From: Climacium dendroides
Lineage: Eukaryota; Streptophyta; Bryopsida; Hypnales; Climaciaceae
DNA length: 64,000 nt
NCBI GenBank assembly: GCA_950106755.1
Contig: OX467085.1
Coordinates: forward strand, 1-64,000
Reading direction: 5' to 3'
How positions within the stretch are numbered: position 1 is the stretch's first letter; every line of letters starts with the position of its first letter. The position numbers were made by a program, and so were the translations under genes. The notes beneath the pieces were generated by a model. It worked only from the letters and a program-made list of their open reading frames with translations. It searched no databases and was not told the origin of the DNA. Below are positions 39,138-54,100 of the stretch, piece after piece.

Positions 39138-40303
39138 ATGTCCGAAAACATAACACACAAGTTGCAAACCTTTGAAATAATTAGGATTCATGGAAAAATG
39201 AAGTTTAAGAGAACCCTATTGCTTCCCCACACTTTTTCAACTGAAATGGGTTTAAAAAAAAGACACTCTCAAAATCATGCTATATTTCATCGAAACCAAA
39301 CCAATACATTATATCGTTTTGTCGTGCAAGCATGTCCGAAAACATAACAGACAAGTTGCAAACCTTTGAAATAATTAGGATTCATGGAAAAATAAAGGTT
39401 AAGAGAACCCTATTGCTTCCCCACACTTTTTCAAGTGAAATGGGTTTAAAAAAAAGACACTCTCAAAATCATGCTATATTTCATCGAAACCAAACCAATA
39501 TATTATATCGTTTTGACGTGGAAGCATGTCCGAAAACATAACAGACAAGTTGCAAACCTTTTGAAATAATTAGGATTCATGGAAAAATGAAGGTTAAGAG
39601 AACCCTATTGCTTCCCCACACTTTTTCAAGTAAAATGGGTTTAAAAAAAAGACACTCTCAAAATCATGCTATATTTAATGGAAACCAAACCAATACATTA
39701 TATCGTTTTGACGTGGAAGCATGTCCGAAAACATAACACACAAGTTGCAAACCTTTGAAATAATTAGGATTCATGGAAAAATGAAGTTTAAGAGAACCCT
39801 ATTGCTTCCCCACACTTTTTCAACTGAAATGGGTTTAAAAAAAAGACACTCTCAAAATCATGCTATATTTCATCGAAACCAAACCAATACATTATATCGT
39901 TTTGTCGTGCAAGCATGTCCGAAAACATAACAGACAAGTTGCAAACCTTTGAAATAATTAGGATTCATGGAAAAATAAAGGTTAAGAGAACCCTATTGCT
40001 TCCCCACACTTTTTCAAGTGAAATGGGTTTAAAAAAAAGACACTCTCAAAATCATGCTATATTTCATCGAAACCAAACCAATATATTATATCGTTTTGAC
40101 GTGGAAGCATGTCCGAAAACATAACAGACAAGTTGCAAACCTTTTGAAATAATTAGGATTCATGGAAAAATGAAGGTTAAGAGAACCCTATTGCTTCCCC
40201 ACACTTTTTCAAGTAAAATGGGTTTAAAAAAAAGACACTCTCAAAATCATGCTATATTTAATGGAAACCAAACCAATACATTATATCGTTTTGACGTGGA
40301 AGC
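39138..40303 (+). repeat. Three-monomer unit (583 bp), two copies
   Basis: The order CAACTGAAATG with GTCGTGCAAGC; C19G with AATATATTA; then the +1 T/G106A unit occurs at 39138, 39332 and 39526 and again at 39721, 39915 and 40109. The step is 583 bp because each copy contains one 195-bp unit. Confidence 0.9.
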
Positions 40304-40691
40304 ATGTCCGAAAACATAACACACAAGTTGCAAACCTTTGAAATAATTAGGATTCATGGAAAAATGAAGTTTAAGAGAACCCTATTGCTTCCCTACACTT
40401 TTTCAAGTGAAATGGGTTTAAAAAAAAGACACTCTCAAAATCATGCTATATTTAATGGAAACCAAACCAATAGTTTATATCGTTTTGACGTGGAAGCATG
40501 TCCGAAAACATAACACACAAGTTGCAAACCCTTGAAATCATTAGGATTCATGGAAAAATGAAGTTTAAGAGAACCCTATTGCTTCCCCACACTTTTTCAA
40601 GTGAAATGGGTTTAAAAAAAAGACACTCTCAAAATCATGCTATATTTAATGGAAACCAAACCAATAGATTATATCGTTTTGACGTGGAAGA

Positions 40692-40885
40692 ATGTCCGAA
40701 AACATAACACACAAGTTGCAATCCTTTGAAATAATTAGGATTCATGGAAAAATGAAGTTTAAGAGAACCCTATTGCTTCCCCACACTTTTTGAAGTGAAA
40801 TGGGTTTAAAAAAAAGACACTCTAAAAATCATCCTATATTTAATGGAAACCAAACCAATACATTATATCGTTTTGACGTGGAGGG
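40692..40885 (+). repeat. Monomer combining A31T with C101G
   Basis: It has GCAATCC (A31T), TTTTGAAG (C101G), CTCTAAAAATC and CATCCTAT. These alleles sit on different monomers in the 28-38 kb HOR, so this unit is a mosaic of them. Confidence 0.83.
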
Positions 40886-41079
40886 ATGTCCGAAAACATA
40901 ACAGACAAGTTGCAAACCATTGAAATAATCAGGATTCATGGAAAAATAAAGGTTAAGAGAACCCTCTTGCTTCCCCACACTTTTTCAAGTGAAATGGGTT
41001 TAAAAAAAAGACACTCTCAAAATCATGCTATATTTCATCGAAACCAAACCAATACATTATATCGTTTTGTCGTGCAAGC

Positions 41080-44000
41080 ATGTCCGGAAACATAACAGAC
41101 AAGTTGCAAACCTTTGACATAATTAGGATTCATGGAAAAATAAAGGTTAAGAGAACCCTATTGCTTCCCCACACTTTTTCAAGTGAAATGGGTTTAAAAA
41201 AAAGACACTCTCAAAATCATGCTATATTTCATCGAAACCAAACCAATACATTATATCGTTTTGTCGTAGAAGCATGTCCGAAAACATAACAGACAAGTTG
41301 CAAACCTTTGAAATAATTAGGATTCATGGAAAAATAAAGGTTAAGAGAACCCTATTGCTTCCCCACACTTTTTCAAGTGAAATGGATTTAAAAAAAAGAC
41401 ACTCTCAAAATCATGCTATATTTCATCGAAACCAAACCAATACATTATATCGTTTTGACGTGGAAGCATGTCCGAAAACATAACACACAAGTTGCAAACC
41501 TTTGAAATAATTAGGATTCATGGAAAAATGAAGTTTAAGAGAACCCTATTGCTTCCCCACACTTTTTCAAGTGAAATGGGTTTAAAAAAAAGACACTCTC
41601 AAAATCATGCTATATTTAATGGAAACCAAACCAATACATTATATCGTTTTGACGTGGAAGCATGTCCGAAAACATAACACACAAATTGCAAACCTTTGAA
41701 ATAATTAGGATTCATGGAAAAATGAAGGTTAAGAGAACCCTATTGCTTCCCCACACTTTTTCAAGTGAAATGGGTTTAAAAAAAAGACACTCTCAAAATC
41801 ATGCTATATTTCATCGAAACCAAACCAATACATTATATCGTTTTGACGTGGAAGCATGTCCGAAAACATAACACACAAGTTGCAAACCTTTGAAATAATT
41901 AGGATTCATGGGAAAATGAAGTTTAAGAGAACCCTATTGCTTCCCCACACTTTTTCAAGTGAAATGGGTTTAAAAAAAAGACACTCTCAAAATCATGCTA
42001 TATTTCATCGAAATCAAACCAATACATTATATCGTTTTGTCGTGCAAGCATGTCCGAAAACATAACAGACAAGTTGCAAACCTTTGAAATAATTAGGATT
42101 CATGGAAAAATGAAGTTTAAGAGAACCCTATTGCTTCCCCACACTTTTTCAAGTAAAATGGGTTTAAAAAAAAGACACTCTCAAAATCATGCTATATTTA
42201 ATGGAAACCAAACCAATATATTATATCGTTTTGACGTGGAAGCATGTCCGAAAACATAACAGACAAGTTGCAAACCTTTTGAAATAATTAGGATTCATGG
42301 AAAAATGAAGGTTAAGAGAACCCTATTGCTTCCCCACACTTTTTCAAGTAAAATGGGTTTAAAAAAAAGACACTCTCAAAATCATGCTATATTTAATGGA
42401 AACCAAACCAATACATTATATCGTTTTGACGTGGAAGCATGTCCGAAAACATAACACACAAGTTGCAAACCTTTGAAATAATTAGGATTCATGGGAAAAT
42501 GAAGTTTAAGAGAACCCTATTGCTTCCCCACACTTTTTCAAGTGAAATGGGTTTAAAAAAAAGACACTCTCAAAATCATGCTATATTTCATCGAAATCAA
42601 ACCAATACATTATATCGTTTTGTCGTGCAAGCATGTCCGAAAACATAACAGACAAGTTGCAAACCTTTGAAATAATTAGGATTCATGGAAAAATGAAGTT
42701 TAAGAGAACCCTATTGCTTCCCCACACTTTTTCAAGTAAAATGGGTTTAAAAAAAAGACACTCTCAAAATCATGCTATATTTAATGGAAACCAAACCAAT
42801 ATATTATATCGTTTTGACGTGGAAGCATGTCCGAAAACATAACAGACAAGTTGCAAACCTTTTGAAATAATTAGGATTCATGGAAAAATGAAGGTTAAGA
42901 GAACCCTATTGCTTCCCCACACTTTTTCAAGTAAAATGGGTTTAAAAAAAAGACACTCTCAAAATCATGCTATATTTAATGGAAACCAAACCAATACATT
43001 ATATCGTTTTGACGTGGAAGCATGTCCGAAAACATAACACACAAGTTGCAAACCTTTGAAATAATTAGGATTCATGGAAAAATGAAGTTTAAGAGAACCC
43101 TATTGCTTCCCTACACTTTTTCAAGTGAAATGGGTTTAAAAAAAAGACACTCTCAAAATCATGCTATATTTAATGGAAACCAAACCAATAGTTTATATCG
43201 TTTTGACGTGGAAGCATGTCCGAAACCATAACAGACAAGTTGCAAACCTTTTGAAATAATTAGGATTCATGGAAAAATGAAGGTTAAGAGAACCCTATTG
43301 CTTCCCCACACTTTTTCAAGTAAAATGGGTTTAAAAAAAAGACACTCTCAAAATCATGCTATATTTCATCGAAACCAAACCAATACATTATATCGTTTTG
43401 TCGTGCAAGCATGTCCGGAAACATAACAGACAAGTTGCAAACCTTTGACATAATTAGGATTCATGGAAAAATAAAGGTTAAGAGAACCCTATTGCTTCCC
43501 CACACTTTTTCAAGTGAAATGGGTTTAAAAAAAAGACACTCTCAAAATCATGCTATATTTCATCGAAACCAAACCAATACATTATATCGTTTTGTCGTAG
43601 AAGCATGTCCGAAAACATAACAGACAAGTTGCAAACCTTTGAAATAATTAGGATTCATGGAAAAATAAAGGTTAAGAGAACCCTATTGCTTCCCCACACT
43701 TTTTCAAGTGAAATGGATTTAAAAAAAAGACACTCTCAAAATCATGCTATATTTCATCGAAACCAAACCAATACATTATATCGTTTTGACGTGGAAGCAT
43801 GTCCGAAAACATAACACACAAGTTGCAAACCTTTGAAATAATTAGGATTCATGGAAAAATGAAGTTTAAGAGAACCCTATTGCTTCCCCACACTTTTTCA
43901 AGTGAAATGGGTTTAAAAAAAAGACACTCTCAAAATCATGCTATATTTAATGGAAACCAAACCAATACATTATATCGTTTTGACGTGGAAGCATGTCCGA

Positions 44001-45158
44001 AAACATAACACACAAATTGCAAACCTTTGAAATAATTAGGATTCATGGAAAAATGAAGGTTAAGAGAACCCTATTGCTTCCCCACACTTTTTCAAGTGAA
44101 ATGGGTTTAAAAAAAAGACACTCTCAAAATCATGCTATATTTCATCGAAACCAAACCAATACATTATATCGTTTTGACGTGGAAGCATGTCCGAAAACAT
44201 AACACACAAGTTGCAAACCTTTGAAATAATTAGGATTCATGGGAAAATGAAGTTTAAGAGAACCCTATTGCTTCCCCACACTTTTTCAAGTGAAATGGGT
44301 TTAAAAAAAAGACACTCTCAAAATCATGCTATATTTCATCGAAATCAAACCAATACATTATATCGTTTTGTCGTGCAAGCATGTCCGAAAACATAACAGA
44401 CAAGTTGCAAACCTTTGAAATAATTAGGATTCATGGAAAAATGAAGTTTAAGAGAACCCTATTGCTTCCCCACACTTTTTCAAGTAAAATGGGTTTAAAA
44501 AAAAGACACTCTCAAAATCATGCTATATTTAATGGAAACCAAACCAATATATTATATCGTTTTGACGTGGAAGCATGTCCGAAAACATAACAGACAAGTT
44601 GCAAACCTTTTGAAATAATTAGGATTCATGGAAAAATGAAGGTTAAGAGAACCCTATTGCTTCCCCACACTTTTTCAAGTAAAATGGGTTTAAAAAAAAG
44701 ACACTCTCAAAATCATGCTATATTTAATGGAAACCAAACCAATACATTATATCGTTTTGACGTGGAAGCATGTCCGAAAACATAACACACAAGTTGCAAA
44801 CCTTTGAAATAATTAGGATTCATGGAAAAATGAAGTTTAAGAGAACCCTATTGCTTCCCTACACTTTTTCAAGTGAAATGGGTTTAAAAAAAAGACACTC
44901 TCAAAATCATGCTATATTTAATGGAAACCAAACCAATAGTTTATATCGTTTTGACGTGGAAGCATGTCCGAAACCATAACAGACAAGTTGCAAACCTTTT
45001 GAAATAATTAGGATTCATGGAAAAATGAAGGTTAAGAGAACCCTATTGCTTCCCCACACTTTTTCAAGTAAAATGGGTTTAAAAAAAAGACACTCTCAAA
45101 ATCATGCTATATTTCATCGAAACCAAACCAATACATTATATCGTTTTGTCGTGCAAGC
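41080..45158 (+). repeat. Twelve-monomer unit and its nine-monomer derivative
   Basis: Monomers 41080 and 43411 both start ATGTCCGGAAAC and have TTTGACATAATT, changes seen nowhere else. They are 2331 bp apart (12 units, three of them 195 bp). The following units match one for one: G113A, plain, CACAAATTGC, GGGAAAATG with AATCAAACC, and G106A with AATATATTA. Copy 1 contains an internal 583-bp triplet duplication (41856-42438 against 42439-43021) that copy 2 lacks, so copy 2 is 1748 bp (9 units). Both end with an AAACCATAAC unit. Confidence 0.9.
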
Positions 45159-46128
45159 ATGTCCGAAAACATAACAGACAAGTTGCAAACCTTTGAAATA
45201 ATTAGGATTCATGGAAAAATAAAGGTTAAGAGAACCCTATTGCTTCCCCACACTTTTTCAAGTGAAATGGGTTTAAAAAAAAGACACTCTCAAAATCATG
45301 CTATATTTCATCGAAACCAAACCAATACATTATATCGTTTTGTCGTAGAAGCATGTCCGAAAACATAACAGACAAGTTGCAAACCTTTGAAATAATTAGG
45401 ATTCATGGAAAAATGAAGGTTAAGAGAACCCTATTGCTTCCCCACACTTTTTCAAGTGAAATGGATTTAAAAAAAAGACACTCTCAAAATCATGCTATAT
45501 TTCATCGAAACCAAACCAATACATTATATCGTTTTGACGTGGAAGCATGTCCGAAAACATAACACACAAGTTGCAAACCTTTGAAATAATTAGGATTCAT
45601 GGAAAAATAAAGGTTAAGAGAACCCTATTGCTTCCCCACACTTTTTCAAGTGAAATGGGTTTAAAAAAAAGACACTCTCAAAATCATGCTATATTTAATG
45701 GAAACCAAACCAATACATTATATCGTTTTGACGTGGAAGCATGTCCGAAAACATAACACACAAATTGCAAACCTTTGAAATAATTAGGATTCATGGAAAA
45801 ATGAAGGTTAAGAGAACCCTATTGCTTCCCCACACTTTTTCAAGTGAAATGGGTTTAAAAAAAAGACACTCTCAAAATCATGCTATATTTCATCGAAACC
45901 AAACCAATACATTATATCGTTTTGTCGTGCAAGCATGTCCGAAAACATAACACACAAGTTGCAAACCTTTGAAATAATTAGGATTCATGGAAAAATAAAG
46001 GTTAAGAGAACCCTATTGCTTCCCCACACTTTTTCAAGTGAAATGGGTGTAAAAAAAAGACACTCTCAAAATCATGCTATATTTAATGGAAACCAAACCA
46101 ATAGTTTATATCGTTTTGACGTGCAAGC

Positions 46129-47874
46129 ATGTCCGAAAACATAACAGACAAGTTGCAAACCTTTGAAATAATTAGGATTCATGGAAAAATAAAGGTTAAG
46201 AGAACCCTATTGCTTCCCCACACTTTTTCAAGTGAAATGGGTTTAAAAAAAAGACACTCTCAAAATCATGCTATATTTCATCGAAACCAAACCAATACAT
46301 TATATCGTTTTGTCGTGCAAGCATGTCCGAAAACATAACAGACAAGTTGCAAACCTTTGAAATAATTAGGATTCATGGAAAAATAAAGGTTAAGAGAACC
46401 CTATTGCTTCCCCACACTTTTTCAAGTGAAATGGGTTTAAAAAAAAGACACTCTCAAAATCATGCTATATTTAATGGAAACCAAACCAATACATTATATC
46501 GTTTTGACGTGGAAGCATGTCCGAAAACATAACAGACAAGTTGCAAACCTTTTGAAATAATTAGGATTCATGGAAAAATGAAGGTTAAGAGAACCCTATT
46601 GCTTCCCCACACTTTTCAAGTAAAATGGGTTTAAAAAAAAGACACTCTCAAAATCATGCTATATTTAATGGAAACCAAACCAATACATTATATCGTTTTG
46701 ACGTGGAAGCATGTCCGAAAACATAACACACAAGTTGCAAACCTTTGAAATAATTAGGATTCATGGAAAAATGAAGGTTAAGAGAACCCTATTGCTTCCC
46801 CACACTTTTTCAAGTGAAATGGGTTTAAAAAAAAGACACTCTCAAAATCATGCTATATTTCATCGAAACCAAACCAATACATTATATCGTTTTGTCGTGC
46901 AAGCATGTCCGAAAACATAACAGACAAGTTGCAAACCTTTGAAATAATTAGGATTCATGGAAAAATAAAGGTTAAGAGAACCCTATTGCTTCCCCACACT
47001 TTTTCAAGTGAAATGGGTTTAAAAAAAAGACACTCTCAAAATCATGCTATATTTAATGGAAACCAAACCAATACATTATATCGTTTTGACGTGGAAGCAT
47101 GTCCGAAAACATAACAGACAAGTTGCAAACCTTTTGAAATAATTAGGATTCATGGAAAAATGAAGGTTAAGAGAACCCTATTGCTTCCCCACACTTTTCA
47201 AGTAAAATGGGTTTAAAAAAAAGACACTCTCAAAATCATGCTATATTTAATGGAAACCAAACCAATACATTATATCGTTTTGACGTGGAAGCATGTCCGA
47301 AAACATAACACACAAGTTGCAAACCTTTGAAATAATTAGGATTCATGGAAAAATGAAGTTTAAGAGAACCCTATTGCTTCCCCACACTTTTTCAAGTGAA
47401 ATGGGTTTAAAAAAAAGACACTCTCAAAATCATGCTATATTTCATCGAAACCAAACCAATACATTATATCGTTTTGTCGTGCAAGCATGTCCGAAAACAT
47501 AACAGACAAGTTGCAAACCTTTGAAATAATTAGGATTCATGGAAAAATAAAGGTTAAGAGAACCCTATTGCTTCCCCACACTTTTTCAAGTGAAATGGGT
47601 TTAAAAAAAAGACACTCTCAAAATCATGCTATATTTAATGGAAACCAAACCAATACATTATATCGTTTTGACGTGGAAGCATGTCCGAAAACATAACAGA
47701 CAAGTTGCAAACCTTTTGAAATAATTAGGATTCATGGAAAAATGAAGGTTAAGAGAACCCTATTGCTTCCCCACACTTTTCAAGTAAAATGGGTTTAAAA
47801 AAAAGACACTCTCAAAATCATGCTATATTTAATGGAAACCAAACCAATACATTATATCGTTTTGACGTGGAAGC
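46129..47874 (+). repeat. Three-monomer unit (582 bp), three copies
   Basis: The triplet is a GTCGTGCAAGC unit, a C19G/G63A/T67G unit with AATGG, and a +1 T/-1 T unit. It runs 46129-46710, 46711-47292 and 47293-47874, each 582 bp. The first member varies (C19G and G63A at 46129, T67G at 46711, T67 at 47293). Confidence 0.88.
46517..46710 (+). repeat. Length-restored monomer (+1 T and -1 T)
   Basis: It has the +1 T (CCTTTTG), C19G, T67G and G106A of the 195-bp class but has also lost one T from the T5 tract (CACACTTTTCAAG), so it is 194 bp again. Four further copies start at 47099, 47681, 49039 and 50203. All five stay out of the common open frame over the intervening 60 bp. Confidence 0.9.
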
Positions 47875-50800
47875 ATGTCCGAAAACATAACACACAAGTT
47901 GCAAACCTTTGAAATAATTAGGATTCATGGAAAAATGAAGGTTAAGAGAACCCTATTGCTTCCCCACACTTTTTCAAGTGAAATGGGTTTAAAAAAAAGA
48001 CACTCTCAAAATCATGCTATATTTCATCGAAACCAAACCAATACATTATATCGTTTTGTCGTGCAAGCATGTCCGAAAACATAACAGACAAGTTGCAAAC
48101 CTTTGAAATAATTAGGATTCATGGAAAAATAAAGGTTAAGAGAACCCTATTGCTTCCCCACACTTTTTCAAGTGAAATGGGTTTAAAAAAAAGACACTCT
48201 CAAAATCATGCTATATTTCATCGAAACCAAACCAATACATTATATCGTTTTGTCGTGCAAGCATGTCCGAAAACATAACAGACAAGTTGCAAACCTTTGA
48301 AATAATTAGGATTCATGGAAAAATGAAGGTTAAGAGAACCCTATTGCTTCCCCACACTTTTTCAAGTGAAATGGGTTTAAAGAAAAGACACTCTCAAAAT
48401 CATGCTATATTTCATCGAAACCAAACCAATACATTATATCGTTTTGTCGTGCAAGCATGTCCGAAAACATAACACACAAGTTGCAAACCTTTGAAATAAT
48501 TAGGATTCATGGAAAAATAAAGGTTAAGAGAACCCTATTGCTTCCCCACACTTTTTCAAGTGAAATGGGTGTAAAAAAAAGACACTCTCAAAATCATGCT
48601 ATATTTAATGGAAACCAAACCAATACATTATATCGTTTTGACGTGGAAGCATGTCCGAAAACATAACACACAAGTTGCAAACCTTTGAAATAATTAGGAT
48701 TCATGGAAAAATGAAGTTTAAGAGAACCCTATTGCTTCCCCACACTTTTTCAAGTGAAATGGGTTTAAAAAAAAGACACTCTCAAAATCATGCTATATTT
48801 CATCGAAACCAAACCAATACATTATATCGTTTTGTCGTGCAAGCATGTCCGAAAACATAACAGACAAGTTGCAAACCTTTGAAATAATTAGGATTCATGG
48901 AAAAATAAAGGTTAAGAGAACCCTATTGCTTCCCCACACTTTTTCAAGTGAAATGGGTTTAAAAAAAAGACACTCTCAAAATCATGCTATATTTAATGGA
49001 AACCAAACCAATACATTATATCGTTTTGACGTGGAAGCATGTCCGAAAACATAACAGACAAGTTGCAAACCTTTTGAAATAATTAGGATTCATGGAAAAA
49101 TGAAGGTTAAGAGAACCCTATTGCTTCCCCACACTTTTCAAGTAAAATGGGTTTAAAAAAAAGACACTCTCAAAATCATGCTATATTTAATGGAAACCAA
49201 ACCAATACATTATATCGTTTTGACGTGGAAGCATGTCCGAAAACATAACACACAAGTTGCAAACCTTTGAAATAATTAGGATTCATGGAAAAATGAAGGT
49301 TAAGAGAACCCTATTGCTTCCCCACACTTTTTCAAGTGAAATGGGTTTAAAAAAAAGACACTCTCAAAATCATGCTATATTTCATCGAAACCAAACCAAT
49401 ACATTATATCGTTTTGTCGTGCAAGCATGTCCGAAAACATAACAGACAAGTTGCAAACCTTTGAAATAATTAGGATTCATGGAAAAATAAAGGTTAAGAG
49501 AACCCTATTGCTTCCCCACACTTTTTCAAGTGAAATGGGTTTAAAAAAAAGACACTCTCAAAATCATGCTATATTTAATGGAAACCAAACCAATACATTA
49601 TATCGTTTTGTCGTGCAAGCATGTCCGAAAACATAACAGACAAGTTGCAAACCTTTGAAATAATTAGGATTCATGGAAAAATAAAGGTTAAGAGAACCCT
49701 ATTGCTTCCCCACACTTTTTCAAGTGAAATGGGTTTAAAAAAAAGACACTCTCAAAATCATGCTATATTTCATCGAAACCAAACCAATACATTATATCGT
49801 TTTGTCGTGCAAGCATGTCCGAAAACATAACAGACAAGTTGCAAACCTTTGAAATAATTAGGATTCATGGAAAAATGAAGGTTAAGAGAACCCTATTGCT
49901 TCCCCACACTTTTTCAAGTGAAATGGGTTTAAAAAAAAGACACTCTCAAAATCATGCTATATTTCATCGAAACCAAACCAATACATTATATCGTTTTGTC
50001 GTGCAAGCATGTCCGAAAACATAACAGACAAGTTGCAAACCTTTGAAATAATTAGGATTCATGGAAAAATAAAGGTTAAGAGAACCCTATTGCTTCCCCA
50101 CACTTTTTCAAGTGAAATGGGTTTAAAAAAAAGACACTCTCAAAATCATGCTATATTTAATGGAAACCAAACCAATACATTATATCGTTTTGACGTGGAA
50201 GCATGTCCGAAAACATAACAGACAAGTTGCAAACCTTTTGAAATAATTAGGATTCATGGAAAAATGAAGGTTAAGAGAACCCTATTGCTTCCCCACACTT
50301 TTCAAGTAAAATGGGTTTAAAAAAAAGACACTCTCAAAATCATGCTATATTTAATGGAAACCAAACCAATACATTATATCGTTTTGACGTGGAAGCATGT
50401 CCGAAAACATAACACACAAGTTGCAAACCTTTGAAATAATTAGGATTCATGGAAAAATGAAGGTTAAGAGAACCCTATTGCTTCCCCACACTTTTTCAAG
50501 TGAAATGGGTTTAAAAAAAAGACACTCTCAAAATCATGCTATATTTCATCGAAACCAAACCAATACATTATATCGTTTTGTCGTGCAAGCATGTCCGAAA
50601 ACATAACAGACAAGTTGCAAACCTTTGAAATAATTAGGATTCATGGAAAAATAAAGGTTAAGAGAACCCTATTGCTTCCCCACACTTTTTCAAGTGAAAT
50701 GGGTTTAAAAAAAAGACACTCTCAAAATCATGCTATATTTCATCGAAACCAAACCAATACATTATATCGTTTTGTCGTGCAAGCATGTCCGAAAACATAA

Positions 50801-51172
50801 CAGACAAGTTGCAAACCTTTGAAATAATTAGGATTCATGGAAAAATAAAGGTTAAGAGAACCCTATTGCTTCCCCACACTTTTTCAAGTGAAATGGGTTT
50901 AAAAAAAAGACACTCTCAAAATCATGCTATATTTCATCGAAACCAAACCAATACATTATATCGTTTTGTCGTGCAAGCATGTCCGAAAACATAACACACA
51001 AGTTGCAAACCTTTGAAATAATTAGGATTCATGGAAAAATGAAGGTTAAGAGAACCCTATTGCTTCCCCACACTTTTTCAAGTGAAATGGGTTTAAAAAA
51101 AAGACACTCTCAAAATCATGCTATATTTCATCGAAACCAAACCAATACATTATATCGTTTTGTCGTGCAAGC
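47875..51172 (+). repeat. Dispersed arrangement of the T67G / GTCGTGCAAGC family
   Basis: These 17 monomers draw on the same variants as the preceding triplets, but without a constant period. The length-restored unit recurs at 49039 (7 units after 47681) and 50203 (6 units after 49039). Monomer 48263 has a private TTTAAAGAAAAG. Runs of three consecutive GTCGTGCAAGC units occur at 47875-48456 and 50397-50978. Confidence 0.8.
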
Positions 51173-54100
51173 ATGTCCGAAAACATAACACACAAGTTGC
51201 AAACCTTTGAAATAATTAGGATTCATGGAAAAATAAAGGTTAAGAGAACCCTATTGCTTCCCCACACTTTTTCAAGTGAAATGGGTGTAAAAAAAAGACA
51301 CTCTCAAAATCATGCTATATTTAATGGAAACCAAACCAATACATTATATCGTTTTGACGTGGAAGCATGTCCGAAAACATAACACACAAGTTGCAAACCT
51401 TTGAAATAATTAGGATTCATGGAAAAATGAAGTTTAAGAGAACCCTATTGCTTCCCCACACTTTTTCAAGTGAAATGGGTTTAAAAAAAAGACACTCTCA
51501 AAATCATGCTATATTTCATCGAAACCAAACCAATACATTATATCGTTTTGTCGTGCAAGCATGTCCGAAAACATAACACACAAGTTGCAAACCTTTGAAA
51601 TAATTAGGATTCATGGAAAAATAAAGGTTAAGAGAACCCTATTGCTTCCCCACACTTTTTCAAGTGAAATGGGTGTAAAAAAAAGACACTCTCAAAATCA
51701 TGCTATATTTAATGGAAACCAAACCAATACATTATATCGTTTTGACGTGGAAGCATGTCCGAAAACATAACACACAAGTTGCAAACCTTTGAAATAATTA
51801 GGATTCATGGAAAAATGAAGTTTAAGAGAACCCTATTGCTTCCCCACACTTTTTCAAGTGAAATGGGTGTAAAAAAAAGACACTCTCAAAATCATGCTAT
51901 ATTTAATGGAAACCAAACCAATACATTATATCGTTTGGACGTGGAAGCATGTCCGAAAACATAACACACAAGTTGCAAACCTTTGAAATAATTAGGATTC
52001 ATGGAAAAATAAAGTTTAAGAGAACCCTATTGCTTCCCCACACTTTTTCAAGTGAAATGGGTTTAAAAAAAAGACACTCTCAAAATCATGCTATATTTCA
52101 TCGAAACCAAACCAATACATTATATCGTTTTGTCGTAGAAGCATGTCCGAAAACATAACACACAAGTTGCAAACCTTTGAAATAATTAGGATTCATGGAA
52201 AAATGAAGGTTAAGAGAACCCTATTGCTTCCCCACACTTTTTCAAGTGAAATGGATTTAAAAAAAAGACACTCTCAAAATCATGCTATATTTCATCGAAA
52301 CCAAACCAATACATTATATCGTTTTGACGTGGAAGCATGTCCGAAAACATAACACACAAGTTGCAAACCTTTGAAATAATTAGGATTCATGGAAAAATGA
52401 AGGTTAAGAGAACCCTATTGCTTCCCCACACTTTTTCAAGTGAAATGGGTTTAAAAAAAAGACACTCTCAAAATCATGCTATATTTCATCGAAACCAAAC
52501 CAATACATTATATCGTTTTGTCGTAGAAGCATGTCCGAAAACATAACAGACAAGTTGCAAACCTTTGAAATAATTAGGATTCATGGGAAAATGAAGGTTA
52601 AGAGAACCCTATTGCTTCCCCACACTTTTTCAAGTGAAATGGATTTAAAAAAAAGACACTCTCAAAATCATGCTATATTTCATCGAAACCAAACCAATAC
52701 ATTATATCGTTTTGACGTGGAAGCATGTCCGAAAACATAACACACAAGTTGCAAACCTTTGAAATAATTAGGATTCATGGAAAAATAAAGTTTAAGAGAA
52801 CCCTATTGCTTCCCCACACTTTTTCAAGTGAAATGGGTTTAAAAAAAAGACACTCTCAAAATCATGCTATATTTAATGGAAACCAAACCAATACATTATA
52901 TCGTTTTGACGTGGAAGCATGTCCGAAAACATAACACACAAGTTGCAAACCTTTGAAATAATTAGGATTCATGGAAAAATAAAGGTTAAGAGAACCCTAT
53001 TGCTTCCCCACACTTTTTCAAGTGAAATGGGTGTAAAAAAAAGACACTCTCAAAATCATGCTATATTTAATGGAAACCAAACCAATAGTTTATATCGTTT
53101 TGACGTGCAAGCATGTCCGAAAACATAACAGACAAGTTGCAAACCTTTGAAATAATTAGGATTCATGGAAAAATAAAGGTTAAGAGAACCCTATTGCTTC
53201 CCCACACTTTTTCAAGTGAAATGGGTTTAAAAAAAAGACACTCTCAAAATCATGCTATATTTCATCGAAACCAAACCAATACATTATATCGTTTTGTCGT
53301 GCAAGCATGTCCGAAAACATAACAGACAAGTTGCAAACCTTTGAAATAATTAGGATTCATGGAAAAATAAAGGTTAAGAGAACCCTATTGCTTCCCCACA
53401 CTTTTTCAAGTGAAATGGGTTTAAAAAAAAGACACTCTCAAAATCATGCTATATTTCATCGAAACCAAACCAATACATTATATCGTTTTGTCGTGCAAGC
53501 ATGTCCGAAAACATAACACACAAGTTGCAAACCTTTGAAATAATTAGGATTCATGGAAAAATGAAGGTTAAGAGAACCCTATTGCTTCCCCACACTTTTT
53601 CAAGTGAAATGGGTTTAAAAAAAAGACACTCTCAAAATCATGCTATATTTCATCGAAACCAAACCAATACATTATATCGTTTTGTCGTGCAAGCATGTCC
53701 GAAAACATAACACACAAGTTGCAAACCTTTGAAATAATTAGGATTCATGGAAAAATAAAGGTTAAGAGAACCCTATTGCTTCCCCACACTTTTTCAAGTG
53801 AAATGGGTGTAAAAAAAAGACACTCTCAAAATCATGCTATATTTCATCGAAACCAAACCAATACATTATATCGTTTTGACGTGGAAGCATGTCCGAAAAC
53901 ATAACACACAAGTTGCAAACCTTTGAAATAATTAGGATTCATGGAAAAATGAAGTTTAAGAGAACCCTATTGCTTCCCCACACTTTTTCAAGTGAAATGG
54001 GTTTAAAAAAAAGACACTCTCAAAATCATGCTATATTTAATGGAAACCAAACCAATACATTATATCGTTTTGTCGTGCAAGCATGTCCGAAAACATAACA

